Shown: one piece after another, positions 45,862 through 55,445 of the stretch
How positions within the stretch are numbered: position 1 is the first letter of the stretch
Layout: every line of letters starts with the position of its first letter
Source: Candidatus Zixiibacteriota bacterium
Lineage (GTDB): Bacteria > Zixibacteria > MSB-5A5 > GN15 > JACZUZ01
DNA: 64,000 nucleotides
NCBI GenBank assembly: GCA_024280835.1
Contig: JAJRPJ010000003.1
Coordinates: 50,136-114,135, forward strand
Direction of reading: 5' to 3'
Position numbers and translations under genes: made by a program
The notes under the pieces: generated by a model
Seen by the model: the letters and a program-made list of their open reading frames with translations, nothing else
Told to the model about the DNA's origin: nothing
Databases searched by the model: none

Positions 45862-46821
45862 ATGTTGAAAGAAACAACTTCCCAATTTACTTTAGATATA
45901 GATTCACAAGAGCCATTGACTGTGGCTGTCACTGGGGCTAGTGGCTTTGTCGGCTCAGCGTTGATGACGAGTTTGCAGGAGATGGGGATCAATGCGCTTC
46001 GACTTGTGCGTGAAAAGATTCGGGCTGGCGCTGGAAATGTGTCTGATAATGTGTTTTGGGATCCGTTGGATTCCAAGTGCGATTTGTCAGACCTCGATGG
46101 AGTAGAGGCGGTTGTTCATCTGGCTGGTGAATCTATTGTCGGGTTATGGACCGCCGCCAAGCGTCAACGTATATATGAGAGCCGTGTCACGGCCACTAAG
46201 AATTTGGCAATGGGCCTTGCTGCTCTCAAAGTTCCTCCCAAAACATTGATTTGCGCCTCGGCGGTTGGTTTTTATGGCGACTGCGGGGACGTGCTGTTGT
46301 CAGAGGACAATCAAAATGGTCAAGGTTTCTTAGCCTCAACTTGTTTAGCTTGGGAGGCGGCTGCTGAGCCTGCTCGCGAGGCGGGAATTAGAGTTGTCAA
46401 TTTGCGTATTGGAATCGTGCTGGACCCAGCTGGTGGCGCTTTGCAAAAAGCAATCGGCCCATTTCGTTTGGGATTGGGTGGGCGATTCGGTTCTGGTAAA
46501 CAGTATATGAGTTGGGTAACGCGTGAAGATTTGGTGCGGATGATACTCTTTGCGTTAAAGAATAAAAGCCTAACAGGCGCTATGAATGCGGTGGCTCCGA
46601 ATCCATTGACTAATGCAGAGTATACCAAGAAACTAAGCGCGGCTTTGAATCGTCCTGCTTTTATGACAGTCCCGAGTTTCTTGTTACGCCTAGCGCCTGG
46701 GGGGATGGGGGATGAAATGTTTTTGGCAAGTGTCCGCGCTGTGCCGTCAAAAGCTTTGGCCGCTGGATTTGAGTTTAAACATCCAGATATTGACACCGCT
46801 CTTGAAGAATTCATTCAGTAA
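45862..46821 (+). CDS. TIGR01777 family epimerase (YfcH-like SDR)
   Basis: This 319-residue extended short-chain dehydrogenase has the NAD(P) motif VTGASGFVGSALMTSLQEMG, the VVHLAGESIVG segment typical of TIGR01777, a catalytic-region SAVGFYGDCGD, and the C-terminal DUF1731-like FMTVPSFLLRLAPGGMGDEM. Family members are sometimes annotated as cell-division inhibitor SulA-like or nucleoside-diphosphate sugar epimerase, with no proven reaction. It lies 67 bp after hemY, so it may be read through from the heme operon. A link to heme is inference only. Confidence 0.9.
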   Translation: MLKETTSQFTLDIDSQEPLTVAVTGASGFVGSALMTSLQEMGINALRLVREKIRAGAGNVSDNVFWDPLDSKCDLSDLDGVEAVVHLAGESIVGLWTAAKRQRIYESRVTATKNLAMGLAALKVPPKTLICASAVGFYGDCGDVLLSEDNQNGQGFLASTCLAWEAAAEPAREAGIRVVNLRIGIVLDPAGGALQKAIGPFRLGLGGRFGSGKQYMSWVTREDLVRMILFALKNKSLTGAMNAVAPNPLTNAEYTKKLSAALNRPAFMTVPSFLLRLAPGGMGDEMFLASVRAVPSKALAAGFEFKHPDIDTALEEFIQ

Positions 46822-46872
46822 TTTGGGTTATATGATTTAGCCAAACGATAAGATAATTCAGGAAAACATTTA

Positions 46873-49413
46873 ATGAACATCAGCGAGAGCATAACGAAAA
46901 GCATAACTAAGAGAAATGTATTAGTACTCATACTCACTGTTGCATTTTCGGCGGTTGGTGGAGCAGTTTGGTTTTTCTACTCGTCTGTTCAAGATTCTCT
47001 GCCGCAAGTTTCAGGGAGTGTGATCTTGACTGACGCGGAGAAACCAATTGAAATCACATTTGACTCATTGGGTGTTCCGCAGATTTGGGCGGAGAGTGAA
47101 AGAGATGCGCTTTTTGCGCTAGGCTATCAGCATGCCGCTGATCGTCTCTTTCAAATGGACATTGTTCGGCATGTTTCGCAGGGGCGACTTTCTGAACTCC
47201 TTGGGTCGGTGACAATCGACATAGATATTTTGCAACGCAAGATGCGTCACAAATATCTGGCCAAAGATGCGCTGGCGCGGCTTGACGCGCATGATAAGGA
47301 ACTCTTTGAGGCTTATGCCGCTGGAGTCAATAGTTATGTTGGTTCATGCGCGGAGTTACCTTTTGAGTATTTGCTTTTGCGCAGTGAGTTTGCAGAGTGG
47401 AGTGTTTATGATTGTTTGACTGCCCTAAGTTTTCAGACTTGGTTTTCGGATGCTATTCAAAATCGGGACAAGTTTTTTGTTTTGCTAGCCGAGAATGTCG
47501 GAATCGAAAAAGCCAAGACACTGGCGCTACCGTATCCTGACTGGGGACTCTATACTGTGCCGACCGACAAGATACTTGGCGAATTCAAGAGCAGTGATAG
47601 TGACGACGATTCCGGAGAGCTTGGAGGAGATTATAGTGATGGCGCAGGTGATGTGTTCGTGAATCATGATGTGTTTGTGAACCATGAAGCGCTTGAAGCA
47701 ACCAGCCTATCACTAACAGAGTTATCATTGACTGACTTCCGTTCACGAGTCGCAAAAGAGGTAGTTGCCAATAATTGCTATGGTCTTTCGATGAGCGCTG
47801 GGTCGAATGGTTGGGTGGTTTCATCTGAAAAATCCTCAAGTGGTGGAGCGCTATTGGCTGGTGATCCGCATTTGGATGTTACTAGGTTGCCGCAGTTTTG
47901 GTATTTGGTTGGAATTCATTCAAAAGACGGGGAGCTTGATGCGTTAGGGATTACTGTGCCCGGTTTGCCGTTCTTTGTGATGGGGCATAACTGTCAGGCT
48001 GCCTGGACGATGACTGCTGCGGGTATTGATCAAACAGATTATTATTTTGAAGAGATTGATCCTAACGACAGTTTGCGTTATCGCACTGCAGATGGCTGGC
48101 AGGAGTTCGAGATAGTTACCGAGACTTTGACGGTAGCTGGGGAAGACAGCGCTCTGATTGTCTCAATCAAGAATACTGTGCATGGCCCAATGATGTTCGA
48201 GAATATTGACTCACTAGAGCATGCGTATTCATATCATTGGGCAGGCTTTGATATTGATTTAACTGAAGCGGCTCATTCGGCATTGCAAATTGCCAAGACG
48301 CAAGAATTTGCTGAGTTTCGCGAGGTTGTTACGAGGTTCGGGGCTCTCAATGCAAACTGGATGTTTGCTGATACCGCTGGCAATATCGGTTATCAGCTTG
48401 GCGCGCCGATTCCAGTTAGGAATAGTGGCAGCGCTGGGGATAATTTTGCAATCAAGGGTTGGGAAGAAGAATCTATATGGAAAGGGTTTCGCTCATTCGA
48501 TGAGACTCCAGCGTCATACAACCCTCCGCAGGGCTGGTTGGCGAATTGTAATAATAAACAAGACCAGCCGAACCTAGGGTATCCACTTTCTGGGTCCTTT
48601 TTCTCAGATCGAATACTACGAGCTACTGAAGTTCTTTCAGCGAAAGACAAATATTCGCTGGATGATATGCGCGACCTACAACTTGATAGGCGCGACCGTT
48701 ATTTCATGCGCTGGCAGGAAGAATTGACTGTGCTATTGCATAATCGCGGTGAAGATTCGTTGTCGGAGTTAATGCGAAATTGGGATGGTGTAACTGATTC
48801 ACTGTCTGTTCCGACTGCAATAATTGCGGAATTCATATTGCAATTGAAGCATAGTATTTTTGAAGATGAACTAGGAAAATCCATTTCTCGTTTGAAACGA
48901 CTTTGGGTTGATCAAATCTATCATCAAGACAGTTCGGTTTGGTTTGATGATATAAACACAAAAGACACAATTGAAGATAGGACCGCAATCACCGAGCAGG
49001 CCTTGGCAGTAACTTTGGGAAAAGTCGCTGGTAAGAACTGGGGGCAATTGCACTCATTGGTGATGCAGCATCCGATGTCGATTGTCCCTGTTGTCAATGG
49101 GGCCTTGGGGCTGACACGCGGGCCTTGGAGCCGTGGTGGAAGTGGTGGGTCAATAAATGCTTCGTATTACCGCACAGACACATCTGGCGCCTTTCACACG
49201 CTGGCGGCTCCGAGTTGGCGGTTCTTGATAGATATGTCCGATCCGACCCACTCATTGATGTGTTTACCAGCGGGCGTTTCTGGTAATCCAATTAGTGAAC
49301 ACTTCTTTGACTTCAATTCGATGTGGGCGGCTGGAGCATACCATAGGCTCTCATTGGATTATGGTGAAACGAAGAAGAACTCCGAATCTGTTTTGACTCT
49401 TGCGCCTAATTGA
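46873..49413 (+). CDS. penicillin acylase family N-terminal-nucleophile hydrolase
   Basis: This 846-residue protein starts with an uncleaved or cleavable membrane segment (VLVLILTVAFSAVGGAVWFFY). The alpha chain follows with the QHAADRLFQMDI motif. An acidic spacer (about residues 240-265) precedes the autocleavage site AGSNGWVV, where Ser311 becomes the N-terminal nucleophile of the beta chain. GGALLAGDPHL, the later LNANWMFADTAGNIGYQ and a C-terminal GGSGGSINASYY complete the Ntn acylase pattern. Such periplasmic enzymes hydrolyse amides such as penicillins or acyl-homoserine lactones; the substrate cannot be told. It is the last gene of the heme-locus strand. Confidence 0.92.
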   Translation: MNISESITKSITKRNVLVLILTVAFSAVGGAVWFFYSSVQDSLPQVSGSVILTDAEKPIEITFDSLGVPQIWAESERDALFALGYQHAADRLFQMDIVRHVSQGRLSELLGSVTIDIDILQRKMRHKYLAKDALARLDAHDKELFEAYAAGVNSYVGSCAELPFEYLLLRSEFAEWSVYDCLTALSFQTWFSDAIQNRDKFFVLLAENVGIEKAKTLALPYPDWGLYTVPTDKILGEFKSSDSDDDSGELGGDYSDGAGDVFVNHDVFVNHEALEATSLSLTELSLTDFRSRVAKEVVANNCYGLSMSAGSNGWVVSSEKSSSGGALLAGDPHLDVTRLPQFWYLVGIHSKDGELDALGITVPGLPFFVMGHNCQAAWTMTAAGIDQTDYYFEEIDPNDSLRYRTADGWQEFEIVTETLTVAGEDSALIVSIKNTVHGPMMFENIDSLEHAYSYHWAGFDIDLTEAAHSALQIAKTQEFAEFREVVTRFGALNANWMFADTAGNIGYQLGAPIPVRNSGSAGDNFAIKGWEEESIWKGFRSFDETPASYNPPQGWLANCNNKQDQPNLGYPLSGSFFSDRILRATEVLSAKDKYSLDDMRDLQLDRRDRYFMRWQEELTVLLHNRGEDSLSELMRNWDGVTDSLSVPTAIIAEFILQLKHSIFEDELGKSISRLKRLWVDQIYHQDSSVWFDDINTKDTIEDRTAITEQALAVTLGKVAGKNWGQLHSLVMQHPMSIVPVVNGALGLTRGPWSRGGSGGSINASYYRTDTSGAFHTLAAPSWRFLIDMSDPTHSLMCLPAGVSGNPISEHFFDFNSMWAAGAYHRLSLDYGETKKNSESVLTLAPN

Positions 49414-49999
49414 CCCGCGTTTTTCAAAAGAAATCAAGAATTCTCAAGAAATATTGTGGCAATAGAAAGCGGGGATAGCTCAAAAGGAGCTATCCCCGTT
49501 CCACTCATGCAGTAGAGTGAGAGGGTATGTGACGGTACTATTGATGAGCAAGGCGCTTACGCCAAATGATACAATTCACTTGAAGCGATCATTTGAAGCA
49601 ATGCACATCAATGGGCCGTTGGCCGTCACACGCTTTGTACAACTACAAAATCTGCAATTCCAAGAAGCATTAGTCGCAAGAAACAATAATTTCAAGAAAC
49701 TGAGACTTCAAAAATCGTGATTACAAAACAAGCAATAATATTGTAATCTTCAAATCTTCTAATTATTGACCACATGGGGTCAGGTCTTACATTTGCTATC
49801 TATAGTATAACAATATGAGCGGGGTTCGGCAATAGCTAAGTTAGCTGCTTTGTGAATTGAACGTGGCTTCGGTGGGCTGTGGGCCATAAAGGAATTATTA
49901 GTAAAGAAACTATGTGACTTCTAGTCTCAGGACATGTAATACATTGGCCAGTAGTGAGTTGTCGGGGTGGGGGCTACTTCTAGTTTGCCTAGAATAATT
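49414..49999. other. noncoding gap with end-of-operon stem-loop
   Basis: This 586-bp gap lies between two convergent units. Apart from the stem-loop at 49470-49498 and a GGGGTCAGGTCTT string near 49776 (a motif I associate with some transposase flanks, weakly), I see nothing. A 67-codon open frame at 49517-49720 has no family features. Confidence 0.4.
49470..49498 (+). terminator. stem-loop at the end of the heme-acylase transcript
   Basis: The 12-bp perfect stem CGGGGATAGCTC / GAGCTATCCCCG has a 5-nt loop. It is followed only by TTCC rather than a long U-run, so termination may be partial or the stem may stabilise the 3' end. Confidence 0.65.
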
Positions 50000-50848
50000 C
50001 TAATGTGTGGCTTTCTTGGCTTTGGAGCTTTTCTGTGAGCGTTCGCTTTTGGGCTCTTTGGCGGTGAACCATAACCAAAATCCAACTAGTACAAACGGTA
50101 TGCTCAGGATTTGCCCCATATCTAGGGGCAGGCCACGCTCAAATGGTTCTTGGACTTCTTTGATAAACTCAATGAAGAACCTAGCTGAGAAGACCATCAC
50201 AAATAGAGCTCCAGTGATTTTGCCAAGGGCGATTGATGTCCCGATTTTGTTGTAAAGGCGCCAGAGGAGTCCCAAGATGGCAACATAGCATAGCGCTTCG
50301 TACAATTGAGCGGGATGACGTGGGACATTGTCGATGCGCTCAAAAACGAAAGCCCATGGCAGGTCTGTGGCTTTGCCGATGATTTCCGAATTAAACAAAT
50401 TACCAATGCGTACGCTGGCCGCTGTCGCCAGACATACCAATGAGACTCTATCGGCGATCCAGAGGAACTTGACGCCTTTGGTATTTTTGGCGTAAAGCCA
50501 AAGCGAGATGACGATACCGAGTGTGCCGCCATGACTGGCTAGTCCGCCATGCCAGACTTTTAAGATCTCAAGTGGGTTACTGAAATAATAAATCGGGTCA
50601 TAAAAAAGAACATGCCCAAGTCGCGCGCCGATGAGGGTACCGAGAAATACATAAATGAACACTCGATAGGTTTCTTCTTCGGAGATACCCTCGCGGAGAA
50701 AAACTTTATTGAGAAGTACATAGGCGAGCATGAACCCGCCTGCAAAGAAAAGCCCATACCAACGGGGCTGCAAGAACCAGAGTTGGAAAAGGTCTGGTTG
50801 GACATTCCAGTATATGACGCTCAGATATTTGATGGCTAGAGGATTCAC
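50000..50848 (-). CDS. lgt: prolipoprotein diacylglyceryl transferase
   Basis: Lgt transfers diacylglycerol from phosphatidylglycerol to the lipobox Cys of prolipoproteins, the first step of lipoprotein maturation. This 282-residue protein has seven predicted helices. Signatures include RWYGLFFAGGF, GARLGHVLFYDP with its essential Arg, HGGLASHGG and RIGNLFNSEIIG. It starts with GTG at 50848. A basic tail (SERSQKSSKAKK) ends the protein. A lipoprotein substrate is encoded at 55.8 kb. Confidence 0.95.
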   Translation of the reverse strand: MNPLAIKYLSVIYWNVQPDLFQLWFLQPRWYGLFFAGGFMLAYVLLNKVFLREGISEEETYRVFIYVFLGTLIGARLGHVLFYDPIYYFSNPLEILKVWHGGLASHGGTLGIVISLWLYAKNTKGVKFLWIADRVSLVCLATAASVRIGNLFNSEIIGKATDLPWAFVFERIDNVPRHPAQLYEALCYVAILGLLWRLYNKIGTSIALGKITGALFVMVFSARFFIEFIKEVQEPFERGLPLDMGQILSIPFVLVGFWLWFTAKEPKSERSQKSSKAKKATH

Positions 50849-51083
50849 GGCGCCAGTATGCTTCTTTTGTGAGAGAAACTCAAGTGTTAACTGAATGGAA
50901 GTGAGAATACTGGTCTGTTTTAGGAGTGTTTCTCAGGAGCATTTCAAGAGGCCGTCCGTACAGAGTTTATTATCTTGCAAGTGAACAATTATCGCTATTA
51001 GTTGGTTACTGACTACGGAACCTGAGTAAGGTTATAGAATTTCGGGGGCGTTAGGGATAGAAAGTGGAATTTGGAAGGTTCAT

Positions 51084-52358
51084 ATGCACTATGTGATAAT
51101 TGGCAATGGTGTTGCAGGCATCAACGCCGCAGGCAGTGTCAGGATGCGCGATTCTGAGTCGAAGATTACGATAATTTCTTCTGAGAGTGATCATTTCTTT
51201 TCGCGGACGGCTTTGATGTATGTCTTTTGTGGGCAGATGTCAGCTGAGGATGTTGAGCCATATGAGCGCGATTTGTATGCGCGCACGAATTATGATCGAG
51301 TGCGCGGTAGAGTTGCTAGTGTCGACAGTGGCGCTAATAAACTAACGTTGACCAGCGGTGAAGTTGTCTCTTTTGATAGTCTGCTGATTGCCTCTGGTTC
51401 TGTGCCGTTTATGGTGGACTATCCTGGGATTGATCTAGACGGTGTTGGTAATTTTGTCACTTGGCAAAATCTCGAATGGCTCACCGAGCAAGCTAAGACC
51501 GCGCGCAAAGCGATAATTGTGGGTGGTGGATTGATTGGGATTGAGTCGCTAGAGATTTTGCACTTGGCGGGAATCAAGACTACGATGGTAGTTCGTGAGG
51601 ACTCTTTCTGGCCGATTGCTTTTTCCAAGCCTGAGGGTGACATGATTACTGAACATGTCCGAAATCATGGCGCGGAGATGATGCTTGCCACTGAGACCGA
51701 CGAAATAGTTGGCGAGAATGGAAGTGTGACAGGCCTAAAAACAAAAGACGGTCAAACACTTGAGGCGGATTTAATTATTTTTGCAATCGGTGTTATACCG
51801 CAGACCGAGTTTTTGAAAGACTCAGGAATCGAACTTTCAGAACGTGGCGGGATTATTGTTGATGAAAAACTCGCTACCAATGTTCCGGATATTTGGGCGG
51901 CTGGAGACTGTACTGCGGTGGTTTGGTTTAATGGAGTTCGTAGGCCAGAGCAACTTTGGTACACAGGTCGGGACCAAGGGAAGGTTGCTGGTTTCAATAT
52001 GTTAGCTACTGAATCTGAGCGCAAAGATTACAAACGGAAAACATTCTACAATTCAGCGAAGTTTTTTGATATTGAATATACAACTGCTGGTTATGTCAAT
52101 TTCAATTTTGACGGAGAACGTGACTGGTATCAATGTGATTCGATAAAAGAGACGTCACAACGGATCACATATATGCCCGATGGGGCAGTGATTGGATTCA
52201 ATATGCTCGGTAGTCGGTGGGATCATCGGCCGCTGGTCAAATGGGTTGAGGAGAAGCGCGATATCAAGTGGGTGTTGGAGCATTTGCATGAAGCGTGTTT
52301 CGACGAAGAATTTTCGCCGAAATTCAAAGTAACGGAGCCAGCTCCTGCATTAACGTAG
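51084..52358 (+). CDS. FAD-dependent NAD(P)H oxidoreductase (Pyr_redox_2)
   Basis: This 424-residue flavoprotein has two Rossmann motifs: the FAD-binding YVIIGNGVAGINAAGSVR at the N-terminus and the NAD(P)-binding KAIIVGGGLIGIESLEIL in the middle. TNVPDIWAAGDCTAV is the second FAD site. The layout matches NirB-type, rubredoxin- or ferredoxin-reductase-like enzymes without a redox-active Cys pair. The C-terminal region with RWDHRPLVKWVEEKRDIKW is not the usual dimerisation domain. GGAAGG precedes the ATG. The polyferredoxin gene begins 19 bp later, so it is the probable electron partner. Confidence 0.9.
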   Translation: MHYVIIGNGVAGINAAGSVRMRDSESKITIISSESDHFFSRTALMYVFCGQMSAEDVEPYERDLYARTNYDRVRGRVASVDSGANKLTLTSGEVVSFDSLLIASGSVPFMVDYPGIDLDGVGNFVTWQNLEWLTEQAKTARKAIIVGGGLIGIESLEILHLAGIKTTMVVREDSFWPIAFSKPEGDMITEHVRNHGAEMMLATETDEIVGENGSVTGLKTKDGQTLEADLIIFAIGVIPQTEFLKDSGIELSERGGIIVDEKLATNVPDIWAAGDCTAVVWFNGVRRPEQLWYTGRDQGKVAGFNMLATESERKDYKRKTFYNSAKFFDIEYTTAGYVNFNFDGERDWYQCDSIKETSQRITYMPDGAVIGFNMLGSRWDHRPLVKWVEEKRDIKWVLEHLHEACFDEEFSPKFKVTEPAPALT

Positions 52359-52377
52359 GAGACTGGAAGAAAACATA

Positions 52378-53472
52378 ATGCAAACAGGATTGTTGAATAC
52401 ATACCAGAAAAGTGTCTCTAACCGAAGCTATATAGCTTGGGTGATGTCGGGGGCGTTACTTACTTTTTATGTGTTGATATATTTTACCGACTTCTTCACC
52501 CCAATAGCGGCCCAATTGCATCTTGGTGGTAAGTGGGGGATGTATGGAACATTGTACACAATCTTCATTGTTGGATTTGGCATAGTGTTCTTAAGGCGAC
52601 ATGGACAAACGCCTTACCAAAGACTTCGTACTTTGTCGATTATGTTTTTTCAAGTCGTGTTTGCTTTTGCGCTTCCGCATGTGATGGAGATGTTCGATAC
52701 GCCAGGTTACAATTTTGCATATTTTTGGCCTTTGAATTACAGCGCTTTCTATCCTTCAACTATAGCAAGTCAGCCTTTGCCATTTATTCTCTATAGCATG
52801 ATCGGCGCGTTTATACTTGTGCCAGTCTTGACTTTCTTCTATGGCAAACGCTGGTATTGTTCTTGGGTTTGTGGGTGTGGGGGACTTGCTGAAACTGCTG
52901 GTGATTCATTCAGGCATCTTTCGAGCAAGACCACAAAGGCTTGGCGTTTTGAACGTTACTCCATACACATTGTCCTACTTTTTGCAGTAGTGACAACGGT
53001 GATTGTGGTGACGTCGTTTATTTTTGAGTCGCGCACTGGTGATGAATTCAGCGTCGTCTATCCGATTTTTTCAAAAATCGCTGGACCAGTAAAAGGTTTT
53101 TATGGCTTTCTGGTTGGAGCAATTCTCTCTGGTGTGCTTGGTGTGGGATTGTATCCATTGATGGGTTCACGGGTTTGGTGTCGGTTCTTTTGTCCTCTGG
53201 CGGCGTTCATGGGATTGATACAGAAGTTTGGACGTTTTCGGATTACTGTTAAAGATGAGATGTGTATTTCTTGCGGTAATTGCAGTACATATTGCGAGAT
53301 GGGAATTGATGTGCGTCAATACGCGCAGAACAATCAGGATTTCAAACGCGCGGCTTGTGTCGGTTGTGGGATTTGCGCGCATGTTTGTCCGCGTGGCGTG
53401 CTGAAGTTAGAAAACAAATGGGATTTTGCTTCATGGGGTGATGCGGCTGGTGTTGAGCATGTTGATGTTTGA
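52378..53472 (+). CDS. membrane-bound 4Fe-4S polyferredoxin (NosR/NapH-like)
   Basis: This 364-residue protein has about six membrane helices. Cytoplasmic-side motifs are WYCSWVCGCGGLAETAGD after the third helix and WCRFFCPLAAFMGL after the fifth, both typical of NapH/NosR/CcoG-type electron conduits. The C-terminus has two ferredoxin clusters: CISCGNCSTYC and CVGCGICAHVCPRG. The CGCGGLAET variant defines an uncharacterised branch of the family. Encoded with the preceding FAD oxidoreductase, it may move electrons between NAD(P)H and the membrane. Acceptor and donor are unknown. Confidence 0.9.
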   Translation: MQTGLLNTYQKSVSNRSYIAWVMSGALLTFYVLIYFTDFFTPIAAQLHLGGKWGMYGTLYTIFIVGFGIVFLRRHGQTPYQRLRTLSIMFFQVVFAFALPHVMEMFDTPGYNFAYFWPLNYSAFYPSTIASQPLPFILYSMIGAFILVPVLTFFYGKRWYCSWVCGCGGLAETAGDSFRHLSSKTTKAWRFERYSIHIVLLFAVVTTVIVVTSFIFESRTGDEFSVVYPIFSKIAGPVKGFYGFLVGAILSGVLGVGLYPLMGSRVWCRFFCPLAAFMGLIQKFGRFRITVKDEMCISCGNCSTYCEMGIDVRQYAQNNQDFKRAACVGCGICAHVCPRGVLKLENKWDFASWGDAAGVEHVDV

Positions 53473-53484
53473 GGAGGGATGAGT

Positions 53485-54273
53485 ATGGAAATTCGCCTTA
53501 GCAATACAAAAATTTTCTGGGAGTACAATCTCAAGAAGTCCCTAATGCTTTCCTACATTGTCTCTACGGGCTTAGGTCTTGGCAAGCATGGATACAAAGA
53601 ATTTGTCTTGAAGGGTTTGCAAGAAGACAGGGTGGAGATGTTTGAAAAAAATTTGAATTACCTTCTAGAAGCACATAGTGACCCTGAGATCGGGGCTCTC
53701 GTAAATGAAATCGGAATTGTCCAGGCTGTGGACAACTTTCACTGTTACTTAGCGATAGCTGGTGCGTATGTGTTTATTAGCAATCCACACTTGGTCCAAA
53801 GATCGACCGACAAGGAAGTTAAAGTGAGCTATGTAACCAGCTTTGCCACTATGGAAGAGTTTATCGAGGCATATTCTTGGAAATTAAGCGATAAACTCTT
53901 GCAAGAAGGAACCAAAAAAATTGTCTCTACTTATCGAAAGACTTTTGATTTAACATTGGAAATAGAAGACTCCGTGGTTCAAAAAGCTCACGAAGGTGTC
54001 TTACTGAGAAACGTTCTAGTTCACAATTGGGGGAGAGCGAATACTCGATATTTGAAACATTCGAATTCGAAGAATACTTCACTAGGTCAAAAAGTCCCAA
54101 TGCCTGCGACAGGAGAGCTAATCGAAATTGTAAGAGCGATTGACTGTTTTGTGAAACTTGTAGATGATTCTTTCATTGAGAAGTACGGCGTTGAGTGTTT
54201 TTCAACTTTTGTTTCACAGTATGACGAAAACCGAATAGCAGAATATATCAATCGCTATAAGAGTCCTGAGTGA
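53485..54273 (+). CDS. HEPN-like hypothetical protein
   Basis: The ATG at 53485 sits 7 nt after an ideal AGGAGG; an ATG at 53479 is nearer and less likely. The product has 262 residues and is predicted helical, with one hydrophobic stretch (CYLAIAGAYVFI). LLRNVLVHNWGRAN contains Arg175-x4-His180, the HEPN R-x4-H pattern. It starts only 12 bp after the polyferredoxin stop, so it may be co-transcribed, but its nature suggests an unrelated cargo gene. No partner antitoxin gene is visible. Function is unknown. Confidence 0.65.
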   Translation: MEIRLSNTKIFWEYNLKKSLMLSYIVSTGLGLGKHGYKEFVLKGLQEDRVEMFEKNLNYLLEAHSDPEIGALVNEIGIVQAVDNFHCYLAIAGAYVFISNPHLVQRSTDKEVKVSYVTSFATMEEFIEAYSWKLSDKLLQEGTKKIVSTYRKTFDLTLEIEDSVVQKAHEGVLLRNVLVHNWGRANTRYLKHSNSKNTSLGQKVPMPATGELIEIVRAIDCFVKLVDDSFIEKYGVECFSTFVSQYDENRIAEYINRYKSPE

Positions 54274-54311
54274 CTCTATAGTACTAATAAACGTACTGTG
54301 ACAACGCCTCT

Positions 54312-55445
54312 CTATATCCCGAAAGGATTGAGGATGAATGTCAGGGTGAAGATTACTAGCGCTATCCATCCTAGGATTTTAGCGCTTGTGGGGACGGGGG
54401 ATTTGTCGTCGAGAGTGGGGAAGTGGAAGGGCTTGAAGATTATGGCCATGACCGCGTAGACCCACCAGCCAGGCCACTGGAAGCCAGCCCAAAACAGGCC
54501 GCCAAGCGCTAAGAGCGCGATAGGTCTTTGGCGTTTGCCGAAAAGTCCGTAGGTGATGTGTCCGCCATCGAGCTGACTTAGTGGTAACATATTTAGCGCT
54601 GTCACTAAGAGTCCTACCCATCCTGCAAAGGCTGCAGGAGCGAGGCGAAGTGTGTGTCCGAATGCGCTTTCGCCAAGGATCATCTGGCCCATGAAGGTCA
54701 TGAGCAATGACTCACCTTCAAAAGAAAACATTCCATCTATCGTTGGGTCAGTGTTGAGCAAACCGACCCAGATTGCAATTACAGCCACTACAAATCCTGC
54801 AATAGGTCCTGCGGCGCCGACTTCAATTAGGTCACGACGATTTTCTATTGGTGATTTGAAACGAATAACCGCGCCCATTGTGCCGATGAAATTCATCATG
54901 GGAATGAAGTATGGAAGTGTCAGGCGTAAGTTGCGGCGCTTGCCTGCAAAATAATGGCCAAATTCATGCGCCAATAGAATTCCAAGTAGCCAGAAAGTGA
55001 AGCTGGCGCCCCAACCGACTTGCCAAGCTGAAGGTTGCATCAGCCAATCCAAAAAGCCTAATGGTTTTTGGTTGAGGTCGATGATTGTCTCAATAGCGTA
55101 GTTTGAATATTGAGGAAAGAAAAAGACAGTGGCAATAGTTGCCAAGAAGAGAAATATGTTTGTCCAAGGGACTTTGGAAACAACTGGAATCCTAACGCGC
55201 AAGTACGTCCCGCCTTGGTTTTCCAGCCAAGTGGACTCATATTTCAGGATGTTGAGTTTATGTGTGATTGTTTGGAGTTCTATACTCTCAAGAGGTGAGA
55301 GCGGAGACTCTGGCGAGAGGAGCGGTTCGATTCTGACCATGACTTCTTCACCCATAGTTCCAGCGGCGGTTACCGAAAACCTGCCGCGAAGTAGCTCTTC
55401 GACAATTCGGAGTATTTTGTCTTGTTGTTGTTTCTTGGTTTTCAT
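54312..55445 (-). CDS. site-2 protease family M50 metallopeptidase
   Basis: This 377-residue intramembrane zinc protease has HEFGH at residues 160-164 in a membrane helix, and the third zinc ligand in MLPLSQLDGGHITYG. About 90 N-terminal residues form a soluble domain with no PDZ signature. PYFIPMMNFIGTMGAVIRF and AAGPIAGFVVAVIAI are typical of the EGY1/FtsH-independent S2P branch found in bacteria and plastids. It would cleave single-pass membrane proteins, for example anti-sigma factors. The substrate is unknown. It is convergent with the HEPN-like gene. Confidence 0.93.
   Translation of the reverse strand: MKTKKQQQDKILRIVEELLRGRFSVTAAGTMGEEVMVRIEPLLSPESPLSPLESIELQTITHKLNILKYESTWLENQGGTYLRVRIPVVSKVPWTNIFLFLATIATVFFFPQYSNYAIETIIDLNQKPLGFLDWLMQPSAWQVGWGASFTFWLLGILLAHEFGHYFAGKRRNLRLTLPYFIPMMNFIGTMGAVIRFKSPIENRRDLIEVGAAGPIAGFVVAVIAIWVGLLNTDPTIDGMFSFEGESLLMTFMGQMILGESAFGHTLRLAPAAFAGWVGLLVTALNMLPLSQLDGGHITYGLFGKRQRPIALLALGGLFWAGFQWPGWWVYAVMAIIFKPFHFPTLDDKSPVPTSAKILGWIALVIFTLTFILNPFGI

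Noticed and set aside
49517..49720. 67-codon frame after the acylase gene
   Set aside because: Begins inside the post-terminator region, no ribosome site, random-looking translation.
49771..49795. GGGGTCAGGTCTT string as a transposon remnant
   Set aside because: Only a short motif resemblance with no transposase fragment or terminal repeat nearby.
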